DNA of 50,408 bases from Butyrivibrio sp. (GTDB lineage: Bacteria; Bacillota; Clostridia; Lachnospirales; Lachnospiraceae). The stretch covers positions 1 through 50,408 of the forward strand of contig NZ_SVFW01000028.1 of NCBI RefSeq assembly GCF_015056685.1. The letters are read 5' to 3'. Below are positions 39,393 through 48,183 of this stretch, piece by piece. Every line of letters begins with the position of its first letter. Position 1 is the stretch's first letter. The notes beneath the pieces were generated by a model, which was not told the origin of the DNA, did not search any database, and saw only the letters and a program-made list of their open reading frames with translations. The translations under genes were made by a program, and so were the position numbers.

Positions 39393-40958
39393 TTACTTAT
39401 CAAGAGATTTTAGGGTTGGAAAGAGCAGCACATCACGTATACCTGCACTGTTAGTCAACAACATGCAAAGTCTGTCAATACCGTAGCCGATACCGCCTGT
39501 TGGTGGCATACCGATCTCAAGGGCGTTGAGGAAGTCTTCATCTGTGTGCTCTGCTTCTTCGTCACCGGCTGCTGCATTGGCATCCTGCATAGCGAAACGC
39601 TCACGCTGATCGATAGGATCGTTAAGCTCTGAATAAGCGTTACACATCTCCCAAGTATTGATGAAGAGCTCGAAACGCTCAACCTTCTCAGGATCTGAAG
39701 GTTTCTTCTTAGTAAGAGGTGAAATTGCAAGAGGATGATCCATGATGAATGTAGGCTGGATCAGCTTTTCTTCGCAGAACTCTTCGAAGAAAAGGTTGAT
39801 GATGTCGCCCTTTGTGTGACGATCCTCAAATTCAACACCACGCTCTTTAGCAATAGCCTTAGCTTCTTCATCAGTCTTAACTGTATCGAAGTCAACGCCT
39901 GCATATTTCTTGATTGCGTCATTCATTGTAAGACGCTCGAATGGCTTACCAAGGTCGATGATATTGTCGCCGTAAGGAATCTGTGTTGTGCCACAAACCT
40001 TCTCAGCAAGGTAACGGAACATGCTCTCCGTAAGTTCCATCATACCTTCATAATCTGTATATGCCTGATAGAGCTCCATAAGTGTGAACTCTGGGTTATG
40101 TCTTGTGTCTGTACCTTCGTTTCTGAATACACGGCCGATCTCGAATACTCTCTCCATGCCGCCAACGATAAGTCTCTTAAGGTAAAGCTCAAGTGAGATA
40201 CGAAGCTTTCTCTCTTCATCAAGAGCATTGTAATGTGTGAAGAATGGTCTTGCAGCTGCGCCACCTGCATTCTCAACAAGCATAGGAGTCTCTACTTCCA
40301 TGAAATCTCTGTCTGCAAGGAAGTTACGAATTTCTCTGATGATAGCTGATCTCTTCTTGAATGTTTCCTTAACATCTTCATTCATGATGAGGTCAACGTA
40401 TCTCTGTCTGTAACGTATTTCTGTATCAGTAAGTCCATGGAACTTCTCAGGAAGTGGCATAAGAGACTTGGATAAAAGAACCAGCTCCTTAACATGAACT
40501 GAGATCTCACCTGTCTTTGTTCTGAAAGCAAAGCCCTTAACACCGATAATGTCACCGATATCCATTTTCTTGAAATCAGCATAAGCCTCGTCTCCAAGAT
40601 CGTTTCTTGAAACGTAGAGCTGCATGCGGCCATCTCTGTCCTGAAGATTAGCAAAAGAAGCCTTACCCATTACACGCTTGCTCATCATACGGCCTGCAAG
40701 TGAAACAAGCTTCTCTGAAGGTATATCAGAAAGAGGAACTACTACTGCCTTACCCTCTTCGTCTACAGGAGGAACAAACTCTAATGAATCAAAGTTGTCT
40801 CTGATCTCCTTTGTATGATGTGTCTGGTCGTATTTTACGATCTGGAAAGGATCTCTTCCTGCTGCCTGAAGCTCAGAAAGCTTATCTCTTCTAACCTGTC
40901 GAAGACGTCCAACGTCTTCCTGTGGTGCATTGTTGTTCTGCTGATTATTATCTGCCAC
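39393..40958 (-). CDS. lysS: Lysyl-tRNA synthetase, class II
   Basis: A 521-aa enzyme that charges tRNA-Lys. It has an N-terminal OB-fold anticodon domain (about 65-175) and the class II catalytic core: motif 1 with M-E-V-E-T-P-M-L, motif 2 with R-V-F-R-N-E-G-T-D-T-R-H-N-P-E-F-T, and motif 3 with G-I-G-Y-G-I-D-R-L near the end. It starts with GTG, placed by AAGGAGG upstream. Length is normal. A 33-codon copy of its end lies at 37592-37693, so lysS marks the border between core chromosome and accessory DNA. Confidence 0.98.
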   Translation of the reverse strand: MADNNQQNNNAPQEDVGRLRQVRRDKLSELQAAGRDPFQIVKYDQTHHTKEIRDNFDSLEFVPPVDEEGKAVVVPLSDIPSEKLVSLAGRMMSKRVMGKASFANLQDRDGRMQLYVSRNDLGDEAYADFKKMDIGDIIGVKGFAFRTKTGEISVHVKELVLLSKSLMPLPEKFHGLTDTEIRYRQRYVDLIMNEDVKETFKKRSAIIREIRNFLADRDFMEVETPMLVENAGGAAARPFFTHYNALDEERKLRISLELYLKRLIVGGMERVFEIGRVFRNEGTDTRHNPEFTLMELYQAYTDYEGMMELTESMFRYLAEKVCGTTQIPYGDNIIDLGKPFERLTMNDAIKKYAGVDFDTVKTDEEAKAIAKERGVEFEDRHTKGDIINLFFEEFCEEKLIQPTFIMDHPLAISPLTKKKPSDPEKVERFELFINTWEMCNAYSELNDPIDQRERFAMQDANAAAGDEEAEHTDEDFLNALEIGMPPTGGIGYGIDRLCMLLTNSAGIRDVLLFPTLKSLDK

Positions 40959-41022
40959 TTTACTTCCTCCTTATGAGCATGTATATGCTATATTCTTGAT
41001 TAGTGATTGGGTACGATATAAA

Positions 41023-41051
41023 GAGCCAGCAAGTCTTCTGACCGCTGGCTC
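41023..41051 (-). terminator. Terminator-like hairpin after greA
   Basis: GAGCCAGC/GCTGGCTC (8 bp, perfect) around a 13-nt loop, followed on the minus strand by TTTATAT. It lies 42 nt after the greA stop and before lysS. Confidence 0.7.
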
Positions 41052-41092
41052 ATAAATTACATCTCTGCAATACTCAGAGGCCGATAGTTTTA

Positions 41093-41578
41093 TCAGTTCT
41101 CTGATCTCTCAATTCCAAGTACTTTGTACTTAAGAACACCAGCCTGTGTCTCTACAGAAACTGTCTGTCCTTTTTTAGCACCGATAAGAGCTCTTCCAAC
41201 CGGTGACTCGTTTGAAATCTTACCCTTAAGGCTGTTTGCCTCTGATGAACCTACGATCTTGTATTCAAGATCCTCATTGAACTCAAGGTCACGAATCTTA
41301 ACTTTACAACCGATGCTGATCTTGTTGAGGTCTACATCCTCTTCTACAACGACTTCTGCGTTCTTAAGGATTTTCTCGAGAGCTTCGATTCTAGCCTCGA
41401 TGTCACGCTGTTCGTCTTTTGCTGCATCGTACTCAGCATTCTCAGAAAGGTCGCCCTGTTCTCTGGCTTCCTTGATCTTTTCAGCTACTTCTTTACGCTT
41501 AACTACCTTTAACTCATGAAGCTCATCTTCATACTTTTTAAGTCCTTCATAAGTTAATATGTTTTTCTTTTCTTCCAT
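41093..41578 (-). CDS. greA: Transcription elongation factor GreA
   Basis: A 161-aa protein with the GreA layout: N-terminal coiled coil (L-T-Y-E-G-L-K-K-Y-E-D-E-L...E-A-R-E-Q-G-D-L-S-E-N-A-E-Y-D-A-A-K-D-E-Q) carrying the acidic tip residues D-L-S-E-N-A-E-Y, and an FKBP-like C-terminal domain (E-S-P-V-G-R-A-L-I-G). It rescues backtracked RNA polymerase. The length is typical. It lies upstream of lysS, a pairing known from other Firmicutes, with a hairpin between. Confidence 0.97.
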   Translation of the reverse strand: MEEKKNILTYEGLKKYEDELHELKVVKRKEVAEKIKEAREQGDLSENAEYDAAKDEQRDIEARIEALEKILKNAEVVVEEDVDLNKISIGCKVKIRDLEFNEDLEYKIVGSSEANSLKGKISNESPVGRALIGAKKGQTVSVETQAGVLKYKVLGIERSEN

Positions 41579-41740
41579 TATGATATTCCCTACCCTTCAT
41601 AAAGATTGAATAATAAATCTATATAAAAGCATTTGCTAAACAAGCTACTTTTAACTTTGCCATTATACAGTCTATAACTATTCATGTCAATGAAACATAA
41701 ACACTATTTTAGACAATTTTCTAAACATTTAATAATTGCC

Positions 41741-42715
41741 TTAAAGCATTATTTCTGCACAGGCTTTTTTTAGGGAATCCATGTCTTCCATCTGGTTTAT
41801 CTGATTCCTGAATTTGGCACTTCCCGCCATTCCTGTTGTGTACCAGGAAACATGCTTTCTCATCTCTCTAATTCCGATGTAATCGCCCTTGTACTTAAGC
41901 TGCAGATCCGCATGTCTTATGACGGTATCGTAGACTTCCTTATTGGTCGGGCGTGGACAAGTCATTCCTGTTTCAAAAAAGCTCTTTATCTCTCTGAATA
42001 TAAATGGATTGCCCTGAGCTGCTCTTGCGACCATTACGCCGTCGCACCCTGTCTCATCAAACATTCTCTTTGCGCTCTCTCCGTCTACCACATCGCCGTT
42101 TCCGATAACGGGGATCTTAACTGCCTCTTTCACCTGTCTGATGATTGACCAGTCGGCCTTCCCTGAGTAATACTGCTCTCTGGTTCTTCCGTGAACTGCA
42201 ACTGCTGCCGCTCCGCCTTCCTGCGCAGCAAGTGCGCACTCTACCGCGTTGATGCTCTTATCATTAAAGCCTTTTCTTATCTTAACCGTGACAGGTCTGT
42301 CAGAAACTTCCACAAGCGCAGCAACAATCTTCTGTATCAGTTCCGGATTTTTCATAAGGGCTGATCCCTCACCATTGCCAACAACTTTGGGAACAGGACA
42401 GCCCATGTTTACATCCAGGATATCGTAAGGTCTGTCCTTTATCATCTCTACTGCCTGCTGCATGACCTCTGGTTCGGAGCCAAAGAGCTGAAGGGATACC
42501 GGATGTTCATCCTCATGAATATCCATCAGCATTCCGGTGTTCTTATTTTTATAGGTAATGGCCTTGGCGCTTACCATTTCCATGCACACAAGCCCCGCGC
42601 CCATTTCTCTGCATAACAGACGAAAAGGCAGGTCAGATACACCTGCCATTGGTCCAAGTATTATATTATTATCAAGGGTTACGTTGCCAATCTGTAACTT
42701 GCCGTATCCGCTCAT
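41741..42715 (-). CDS. dusB: tRNA-dihydrouridine synthase
   Basis: A 324-aa flavoenzyme that reduces uridines in the tRNA D-loop. It shows G-P-M-A-G-V-S-D-L-P-F-R (FMN site), D-V-N-M-G-C-P-V-P-K with the catalytic Cys, and H-G-R-T-R-E-Q and G-N-G-D-V motifs of Dus proteins. The frame opens 60 nt earlier, but TAGGAG lies just before the ATG at 42715 (M-S-G-Y-G-K-L), which is the start expected for DusB. A gap of 81 bp separates it from the DUF6145-like gene, so the two are probably in one operon. Confidence 0.93.
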   Translation of the reverse strand: MSGYGKLQIGNVTLDNNIILGPMAGVSDLPFRLLCREMGAGLVCMEMVSAKAITYKNKNTGMLMDIHEDEHPVSLQLFGSEPEVMQQAVEMIKDRPYDILDVNMGCPVPKVVGNGEGSALMKNPELIQKIVAALVEVSDRPVTVKIRKGFNDKSINAVECALAAQEGGAAAVAVHGRTREQYYSGKADWSIIRQVKEAVKIPVIGNGDVVDGESAKRMFDETGCDGVMVARAAQGNPFIFREIKSFFETGMTCPRPTNKEVYDTVIRHADLQLKYKGDYIGIREMRKHVSWYTTGMAGSAKFRNQINQMEDMDSLKKACAEIML

Positions 42716-42796
42716 CTTTCTCCTATCTAATGTAGTTCTGCTCTCGCTTTGCTCGCCAGAATAAGCCCCGCTCACGCAAATCCTGGATCTGCTATC

Positions 42797-43255
42797 TCAG
42801 TCTTCATCCAAGATATCAGCCGGATTCTCGTGCAGAACATAGATCCTGTAGTAGAGTCCAAGAGCCTCGAAGAGGTCCTGTCTCTTTCTTCTTACTTCTC
42901 CTACCAAAAGACCTGCTGTTATCTCGTCGTATGTGATGTCCTCTTCATCGGCGTTTGTCTCGATGCTGATACTTCCATCCTCTTCAAATACGATCGTGAA
43001 GATTCCACCTGCTTCCTGAGTAAAAAGAACACTGATGATATTCAGCTCTTTTTTAATGCTTTCAGGAATCTCTTTGAACAAGGGGTTAAAATAGTATTTC
43101 TGCTCATAGGCATTGGCTCCGCAAAGAACTATCCTTCCGCCGGCTGCCTCTTCGAATACTCTGCCCTTATTGGTCTTTTGCATTTCATCTATCTTAAAGT
43201 CTTCTTTTTCCTCAAATTCTTTTTTGTATTCTTTTTCAAAATCCTGTGCGCTCAT
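42797..43255 (-). CDS. DUF6145-like protein
   Basis: A 152-aa acidic protein (R-I-V-L-C-G-A-N-A-Y-E-Q-K-Y-Y-F-N-P...I-S-V-L-F-T-Q-E-A-G-G...Q-D-L-F-E-A-L-G-L-Y-Y-R). I know this as a Lachnospiraceae-specific family, most likely DUF6145, of unknown function. No signal or TM segment. GGAG precedes the ATG, and coaX lies 13 bp upstream, so it is in the coaX-dusB operon. Confidence 0.7.
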   Translation of the reverse strand: MSAQDFEKEYKKEFEEKEDFKIDEMQKTNKGRVFEEAAGGRIVLCGANAYEQKYYFNPLFKEIPESIKKELNIISVLFTQEAGGIFTIVFEEDGSISIETNADEEDITYDEITAGLLVGEVRRKRQDLFEALGLYYRIYVLHENPADILDED

Positions 43256-43268
43256 TCTTTAACTCCAA

Positions 43269-44084
43269 TTATTCCGGTCTGTCACCATCTTCAAATTCGT
43301 GAAGCTGAGGTTTGCTCTTTCTGTTTTTCTCATATAAAATCTGAAGTCCCCTGAGTGTAAGGGTTGGGTCGTAGACATCTATCTCTTCTGTTTCAGCAGC
43401 AATGATCCTGCCAAGGCCTCCCGTTGCAACTACCTTCATGTCAGTATAGCCGGAAGCTTTTTTCATCTCATTAACAATGTACTTGGTCTGGCCGATCTGC
43501 CCGTATATGAGTCCCGCCTGCATGCTGGAGATTGTCTCTTTTGCCAGGATGCTCTCGGGCTTTTTGATCTCAACTTCAGGAAGCTTAGCTGTGTCCTCCC
43601 AAAGGGCTTTTGCTGATATTCTGATACCCGGCGATACCACTCCGGTAAAAAACTCGCCTTTTTCATTTACAATAATATAAGTAGTTGCGGTTCCAAAGTC
43701 AATGATAAGTACAGGACCGCCATATAGTTCAAATCCGGCAACAGCGTCAACGATGAGGTCCGGACCGACTTCTCTTGGATTGTCGATCTTAACTTTGATT
43801 CCTGTTTTGATGCCGGGGCCAACTATATATGGCTTTCTGCCCAGGTATTTCAGAATTGAATTAACCAGAGCATGCATAACCTGCGGCACAACACTTGCGA
43901 TCATTACGCCTTCGATATCTTCTTTTTTAATATTGTTCAGGTTCAAAAGAGATATGAGGTTAAGTCCATATTCATCAGATGTATGAGAGATCTGTGAGAT
44001 CATTCTAAATGAAGTAACAAGCTTCTCTCCTGAATATACGCCAAAAGTAATATTTGTATTACCAACGTCAATTACAAGAATCAT
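43269..44084 (-). CDS. coaX: Type III pantothenate kinase
   Basis: A 271-aa ASKHA-fold enzyme that phosphorylates pantothenate, the first step of coenzyme A synthesis. Motifs: D-V-G-N-T-N-I-T-F-G-V (P-loop-like), G-P-D-L-I-V-D-A-V, D-F-G-T-A-T-T (phosphate 2) and A-T-G-G-L-G near the end. TAGGAG precedes the ATG. It lies downstream of birA with an 81-bp gap that probably contains its promoter. Confidence 0.95.
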   Translation of the reverse strand: MILVIDVGNTNITFGVYSGEKLVTSFRMISQISHTSDEYGLNLISLLNLNNIKKEDIEGVMIASVVPQVMHALVNSILKYLGRKPYIVGPGIKTGIKVKIDNPREVGPDLIVDAVAGFELYGGPVLIIDFGTATTYIIVNEKGEFFTGVVSPGIRISAKALWEDTAKLPEVEIKKPESILAKETISSMQAGLIYGQIGQTKYIVNEMKKASGYTDMKVVATGGLGRIIAAETEEIDVYDPTLTLRGLQILYEKNRKSKPQLHEFEDGDRPE

Positions 44085-44165
44085 TTCTTTCTCCTATTGT
44101 CTAAAAAAGAATATTCATTTTTTATTCGATCATACCATAAAAAGAATAATTGCTATCTTCCGGGC

Positions 44166-45038
44166 TCACACGTAGCTGTAAAGTCCTCTGACTGTGACTT
44201 CGCCGCCGTTTATGATGCGCTCCTTACCATCATTAGTAACAACGATGAGGGCTCCCTCATTAGTAATACCTCTTGCGACAGCTTCGTACTCGCCTTTGGG
44301 GTCGAGCACTCTGACGTGTTTATCTATATTAATAAGTCTCTTTTCATATTGCTCTTTTAAAAGAGACATGTCAAAAGTCTTATTGTATTTTTCGTAGTTA
44401 TCTTCAAAACATTTCATACAGTGGGCAACAACCGCGCTTCTATCCGTAATGATACCGGTCTCAGAAAGGATGGACCCGGCTATGTCTTTTATGGAATCAG
44501 GGAAATCTCTCATATTGACGTTTATTCCAACGCCTATGACCACGTCATTTATGGTGTTGTCGCTCTTCATGTGAAGCTCAGTGAGGATTCCGCAGATCTT
44601 TTTACCTGCGATGACTACGTCATTTGGCCATTTGATCAGGGGAAAAACCTTTACTTCAGAAAGGAGCTGTCTTGAAATATCAACGTCAGTTCTTTTGCCA
44701 AGCTGCTGGTCCCTGGCCTGAATGATCGCATTCTCTATGCCCTCAGCCACTGAAAGCCCCATTATAAGAGTCAGCATGGAAATCTTCTCAGGTGGCGCAT
44801 CGGGTCTTATCATAAGGCTCATGGCGATATTGGTTCCGCTCGGAGTCTCCCAGTTGCGCCCCCGTGACCCTCTGCCAACTGTCTGTTTGTCAGCCACCAC
44901 AAGAGTTCCATGTGGCGCGCCCTCTTCTCCCAGTTTTTTGGCATCGTTATTTGTTGAATCTGTTACATCCTTGTAGACAAGATTACGGGCAGCCCATTTT
45001 GTATGGAGCTGCCCTTCAATATTTTCTTTAGTTAACAT
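44166..45038 (-). CDS. birA: Biotin-[acetyl-CoA-carboxylase] ligase
   Basis: A 290-aa ligase that adenylates biotin and attaches it to carrier lysines. It has G-R-G-S-R-G-R-N-W-E (biotinyl-AMP loop), K-W-P-N-D-V and a C-terminal SH3-like part (G-E-Y-E-A-V-A-R-G-I). It begins directly with the catalytic domain and has no N-terminal DNA-binding domain, so it is a group I enzyme and not a biotin repressor. Its ATG stands 2 nt after the argF stop, so the two are translationally linked. Confidence 0.94.
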   Translation of the reverse strand: MLTKENIEGQLHTKWAARNLVYKDVTDSTNNDAKKLGEEGAPHGTLVVADKQTVGRGSRGRNWETPSGTNIAMSLMIRPDAPPEKISMLTLIMGLSVAEGIENAIIQARDQQLGKRTDVDISRQLLSEVKVFPLIKWPNDVVIAGKKICGILTELHMKSDNTINDVVIGVGINVNMRDFPDSIKDIAGSILSETGIITDRSAVVAHCMKCFEDNYEKYNKTFDMSLLKEQYEKRLINIDKHVRVLDPKGEYEAVARGITNEGALIVVTNDGKERIINGGEVTVRGLYSYV

Positions 45039-45040
45039 TT

Positions 45041-46033
45041 TCAGGCTTCCTTTAAAGTAGCATACATCACTGCTTTGATAGTGTGCATACGATTTTCTGC
45101 CTCTTCGAAAACGATCGATCTGTCTGATTCAAAAACTTCGTCAGTTACTTCCATTTCATCGAGGCCATATTTATTCTTTATGTCCTTACCAATGCCTGTG
45201 TTAAGATCATGGAATGATGGAAGACAATGCATAAATACACAATTTTCACCTGCATTATTCATAATATCCATAGTTACGCGGTAGGGTTCGAGGTCTTTTA
45301 TTCTCTCTTCCCATACTTCATCCGGCTCTCCCATAGATACCCAGATGTCTGTATAAATAACATCTGCCCCTTTTGTTCCCTCCAATGGATTCTCTGAAAA
45401 GTCAATTACTGCGCCTGTCTGTGCTGCTATTTTCTGGCAAGTCTTAACAAGCTCCTCTGATGGGAAATACTTCTTATTGGATACCGCAGTGAAATGCATT
45501 CCGAGTTTTGCACACAGAACCATTAGTGAGTTACCTGTATTGTATCTTGCATCGCCCATATATACAAGATGTATTCCTGAAAGCTTTCCAAAGTGCTCTT
45601 TTATGGTCAGTGCATCAGCAAGCATCTGTGTTGGGTGGAACTCATTGGTAAGTCCGTTCCATACGGGCACTTTGCTGTATTTGGCTATAGTCTCAACTAT
45701 TTCCTGCTCAAATCCACGGTACTCGATTCCATCAAACATTCCTGCCAAAACCCTTGCGGTATCTGCAATGCTTTCTTTTTTCCCGATCTGAGAATCGTTT
45801 GGATTTAGATATGTCGAACCCATTCCAAGATCATGAGCAGCTACTTCAAAAGCACATCTGGTACGGGTACTGGTCTTTTCAAAAATAAGAGCTATGTTCT
45901 TGCCCTTTAAGACATCAGTAAGTACACCATTTTTCTTTTTCTCTTTTAACTCTGCTGCAAGATCAACAAGATAAAGGATCTCCTCTGGTGTGTAGTCCAA
46001 CAGTTTCAAAAAGTCGCGTCCGAATAAATTCAT
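45041..46033 (-). CDS. argF: Ornithine carbamoyltransferase
   Basis: A 330-aa enzyme that makes citrulline from ornithine and carbamoyl phosphate. Motifs: S-T-R-T-R (carbamoyl phosphate), E-F-H-P-T-Q, D-x-x-x-S-M-G (ornithine loop) and M-H-C-L-P. The length is standard. It could be biosynthetic (ArgF) or catabolic (ArcB); no arcA or arcC is nearby, so I prefer ArgF. GGAGG precedes the ATG. A hairpin at 46063-46090 lies upstream. Confidence 0.94.
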   Translation of the reverse strand: MNLFGRDFLKLLDYTPEEILYLVDLAAELKEKKKNGVLTDVLKGKNIALIFEKTSTRTRCAFEVAAHDLGMGSTYLNPNDSQIGKKESIADTARVLAGMFDGIEYRGFEQEIVETIAKYSKVPVWNGLTNEFHPTQMLADALTIKEHFGKLSGIHLVYMGDARYNTGNSLMVLCAKLGMHFTAVSNKKYFPSEELVKTCQKIAAQTGAVIDFSENPLEGTKGADVIYTDIWVSMGEPDEVWEERIKDLEPYRVTMDIMNNAGENCVFMHCLPSFHDLNTGIGKDIKNKYGLDEMEVTDEVFESDRSIVFEEAENRMHTIKAVMYATLKEA

Positions 46034-46062
46034 ATCTCATCCTCCGTTCTTCTGGAAATAGT

Positions 46063-46090
46063 ATAAGGGATTGCTACTGCAATCCCTTAT
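46063..46090 (-). terminator. Perfect hairpin between the SleB-type gene and argF
   Basis: ATAAGGGATTGC/GCAATCCCTTAT, 12 bp, with a 4-nt loop. It lies about 60 nt after the stop of the wall hydrolase gene on the minus strand. The T-run is weak (TACTATTT), but the stem is very stable. Confidence 0.75.
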
Positions 46091-46150
46091 ATATTAGCAT
46101 AAATATTCATTTATGTGAATGATTTTGAATAAATATTCAATTTTTATGCA

Positions 46151-47263
46151 TTACCAGAATACATGCGCTCCGATGATAATTCCTTCTCTTCCGTTGATCC
46201 TTCTGAAGTGAAGGGCTGTACCAACAGTTGTTTCGCCATTTATAGCTGCCTGAGCTGCCTGATAGTTAGTATCAGAAATCTTGCCGCTGTTGTATACCTT
46301 GGCAACTGTTCCGTTAAGTGCCGGTGTGAACTGACCTGATGCATAAATTACACTGTAAATGCTGTTAGGATAAGCGCCGCTCTTAACACGGTTCATAACT
46401 ACCGCACCTACCGCAACTCGTCCTTCATATGGCTGGTTACCTGCCTCGCACTGGATAAGTGCTGCAAGAAGTTTAACTTCATCTGCGTCTGCGCTTACAG
46501 CGCCTGTGTTCTTTGTGAGGGATTTCTTTTTCTCTTCTTCCTCACGGATCTTGATCGCTGCTATTGTCTCACCCTGGTCAATCTTGAACTCAGTGGTAAC
46601 GTACTCTGACTGCACATATCCTGTCTCATCGTTGTAGTCTACGCTGATCCAACCATTTCCAAGGTCCTCGATCATATCTACAAAGGCTTTTTCACCAAGA
46701 ACTCCGATAATCTCTGAGTCCTCTGACGCCTCACTTCTAACGTTTAGAGCACTGCTCTGGCTTGTTACAAGCTGTTTACCTACATCAGACGCAAGTTTCT
46801 CAGCATCTTCACCGAATAAAAGATACTCATCCTTGGCCCATCCGATCAGGTCGCCTGACTGCAGCTTAGTCCAACCGTCTTTCCTCTCAAGAATCTTTCC
46901 TCCGCAGTCCTTATAAAGAACTCCGACTTTCTGAGCGTCCTCTGAGGGTTCTTCTCTTACATTCATAGCCTTGCCCACATTGGACATGACTAAGGTTGAT
47001 TCAGTCTCTTCTGAAGATGAGGCAGAGCTTGCTTCAGTAGATTTCTCCACGCTTGCCGCCACCTTAACTTCTGTAGCTGTCACATCAATTCCCAAAGGTG
47101 TCATCGGACTAACAATGTTAGAAATGCCCGCAGAAACAGAAATGCTGTTAGCTCCTCCACCTGCATGTACCGTCATCTCATGGGAATCAAATAGAACTAA
47201 GATGAGACCGCAAATCATGATAAGTCTCATTATCCCACGGGATAACTCTAGCTTTTTTTTCAT
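46151..47263 (-). CDS. Exported SH3b and SleB-type cell wall hydrolase
   Basis: A 370-aa exported protein. Residues 1-35 form a signal peptide. Residues 90-150 and 160-228 are two SH3b domains (M-N-V-R-E-E-P-S-E-D-A, L-N-V-R-S-E-A-S-E-D-S). The C-terminal 115 residues form the hydrolase_2/SleB domain (L-A-A-L-I-Q-C-E-A-G-N-Q-P-Y-E-G-R-V-A-V-G-A-V-V-M-N-R-V), whose Glu in Q-C-E-A-G is the predicted catalytic residue. In spore formers SleB is a spore-cortex lytic enzyme; the SH3b version here is more likely a vegetative wall enzyme. GAGG precedes the ATG. Confidence 0.9.
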   Translation of the reverse strand: MKKKLELSRGIMRLIMICGLILVLFDSHEMTVHAGGGANSISVSAGISNIVSPMTPLGIDVTATEVKVAASVEKSTEASSASSSEETESTLVMSNVGKAMNVREEPSEDAQKVGVLYKDCGGKILERKDGWTKLQSGDLIGWAKDEYLLFGEDAEKLASDVGKQLVTSQSSALNVRSEASEDSEIIGVLGEKAFVDMIEDLGNGWISVDYNDETGYVQSEYVTTEFKIDQGETIAAIKIREEEEKKKSLTKNTGAVSADADEVKLLAALIQCEAGNQPYEGRVAVGAVVMNRVKSGAYPNSIYSVIYASGQFTPALNGTVAKVYNSGKISDTNYQAAQAAINGETTVGTALHFRRINGREGIIIGAHVFW

Positions 47264-47383
47264 ATCTTTGCTTTCCTCTTTGCTACCCTAGCGATCGCCT
47301 GGGTAAATGTTACGAAAATATTTCAACTTGTTACCAAGTCGAAAACACTCTGAAAGAGATATTAACAAACATATGATTTTTTG

Positions 47384-48178
47384 TCAAATACTGCGGCTTT
47401 TTTCAATACAGGCCTGGACTGCATCCATTACTGTTCCTCTGAATCTCTCCTTTTCAAGGACGTGTACAGCTTCGATAGTTGTACCTGCAGGAGAGCATAC
47501 CATGTCTTTTAACTCACCCGGGTGTTTGCCTGTTTCAAGAACCATTTTTGCGCTTCCAAGAACTGACTGTGCTGCAAACTCATAGGCCTGCTTTCTGGGC
47601 ATTCCGCCTGCAACCGCAGCATCTGCCATTGCCTCGATGAAAAGAAATACATAAGCAGGTGATGAACCGCTGATTCCAACTACTACATCCATCATGGATT
47701 CGGGAACTGTGTAGGCTTTTCCAAAGCTCTCCAAAAGTTCGATAACGAAATGGAAATCATTATCTGTAACGAGATCATTTCTGCAAACTGCAGAGCAGCC
47801 TTCCAAAACAAGAGCCGGTGTGTTAGGCATTACTCTTATGATCTTAACCGGTTTCTCGAACTCTTTTGCCAGCCAGTTAATAGTCTTTCCGGCTGCGATG
47901 CTGACAATGATCTTGCTGTCATCTACGCTGTCCATGATGTCCGCAATAACAACCTTAAGATACTGTGGCTTAACTGCAAGGATGATGATGTCTGCATCCT
48001 TGGCTACTGCTTCGTTAGAGCTTCTTGTCTGAATTCCGTACTTGTTTGCAACCTTTGCTCTTGTGGTCTCAGTTGCCGCTGTTCCTATGATCTCATTTGG
48101 TCCCATAAGTCCCTTGGCTAAGATGCCACCGATCATGGCCTTTGCCATGTTTCCAAGTCCGATAAAACCTATTGTCAT
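47384..48178 (-). CDS. proC: Pyrroline-5-carboxylate reductase
   Basis: A 264-aa NAD(P)H enzyme for the last step of proline synthesis. G-F-I-G-L-G-N-M-A is the Rossmann motif, V-M-P-N-T-P-A the substrate loop, and G-S-S-P-A-Y-V-F-L-F-I-E-A and P-A-G-T-T-I-E-A the ProC signature. The length is normal. It begins 5 nt after the stop of the rRNA methyltransferase gene, with AAGGGGG inside the end of that gene, so they form an operon. Confidence 0.96.
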   Translation of the reverse strand: MTIGFIGLGNMAKAMIGGILAKGLMGPNEIIGTAATETTRAKVANKYGIQTRSSNEAVAKDADIIILAVKPQYLKVVIADIMDSVDDSKIIVSIAAGKTINWLAKEFEKPVKIIRVMPNTPALVLEGCSAVCRNDLVTDNDFHFVIELLESFGKAYTVPESMMDVVVGISGSSPAYVFLFIEAMADAAVAGGMPRKQAYEFAAQSVLGSAKMVLETGKHPGELKDMVCSPAGTTIEAVHVLEKERFRGTVMDAVQACIEKSRSI

Positions 48179-48183
48179 TTTAA

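Noticed and set aside
39735..40196. Plus-strand open frame of 153 codons
   Set aside because: It lies antisense within lysS; such frames follow from the codon use of the real gene.
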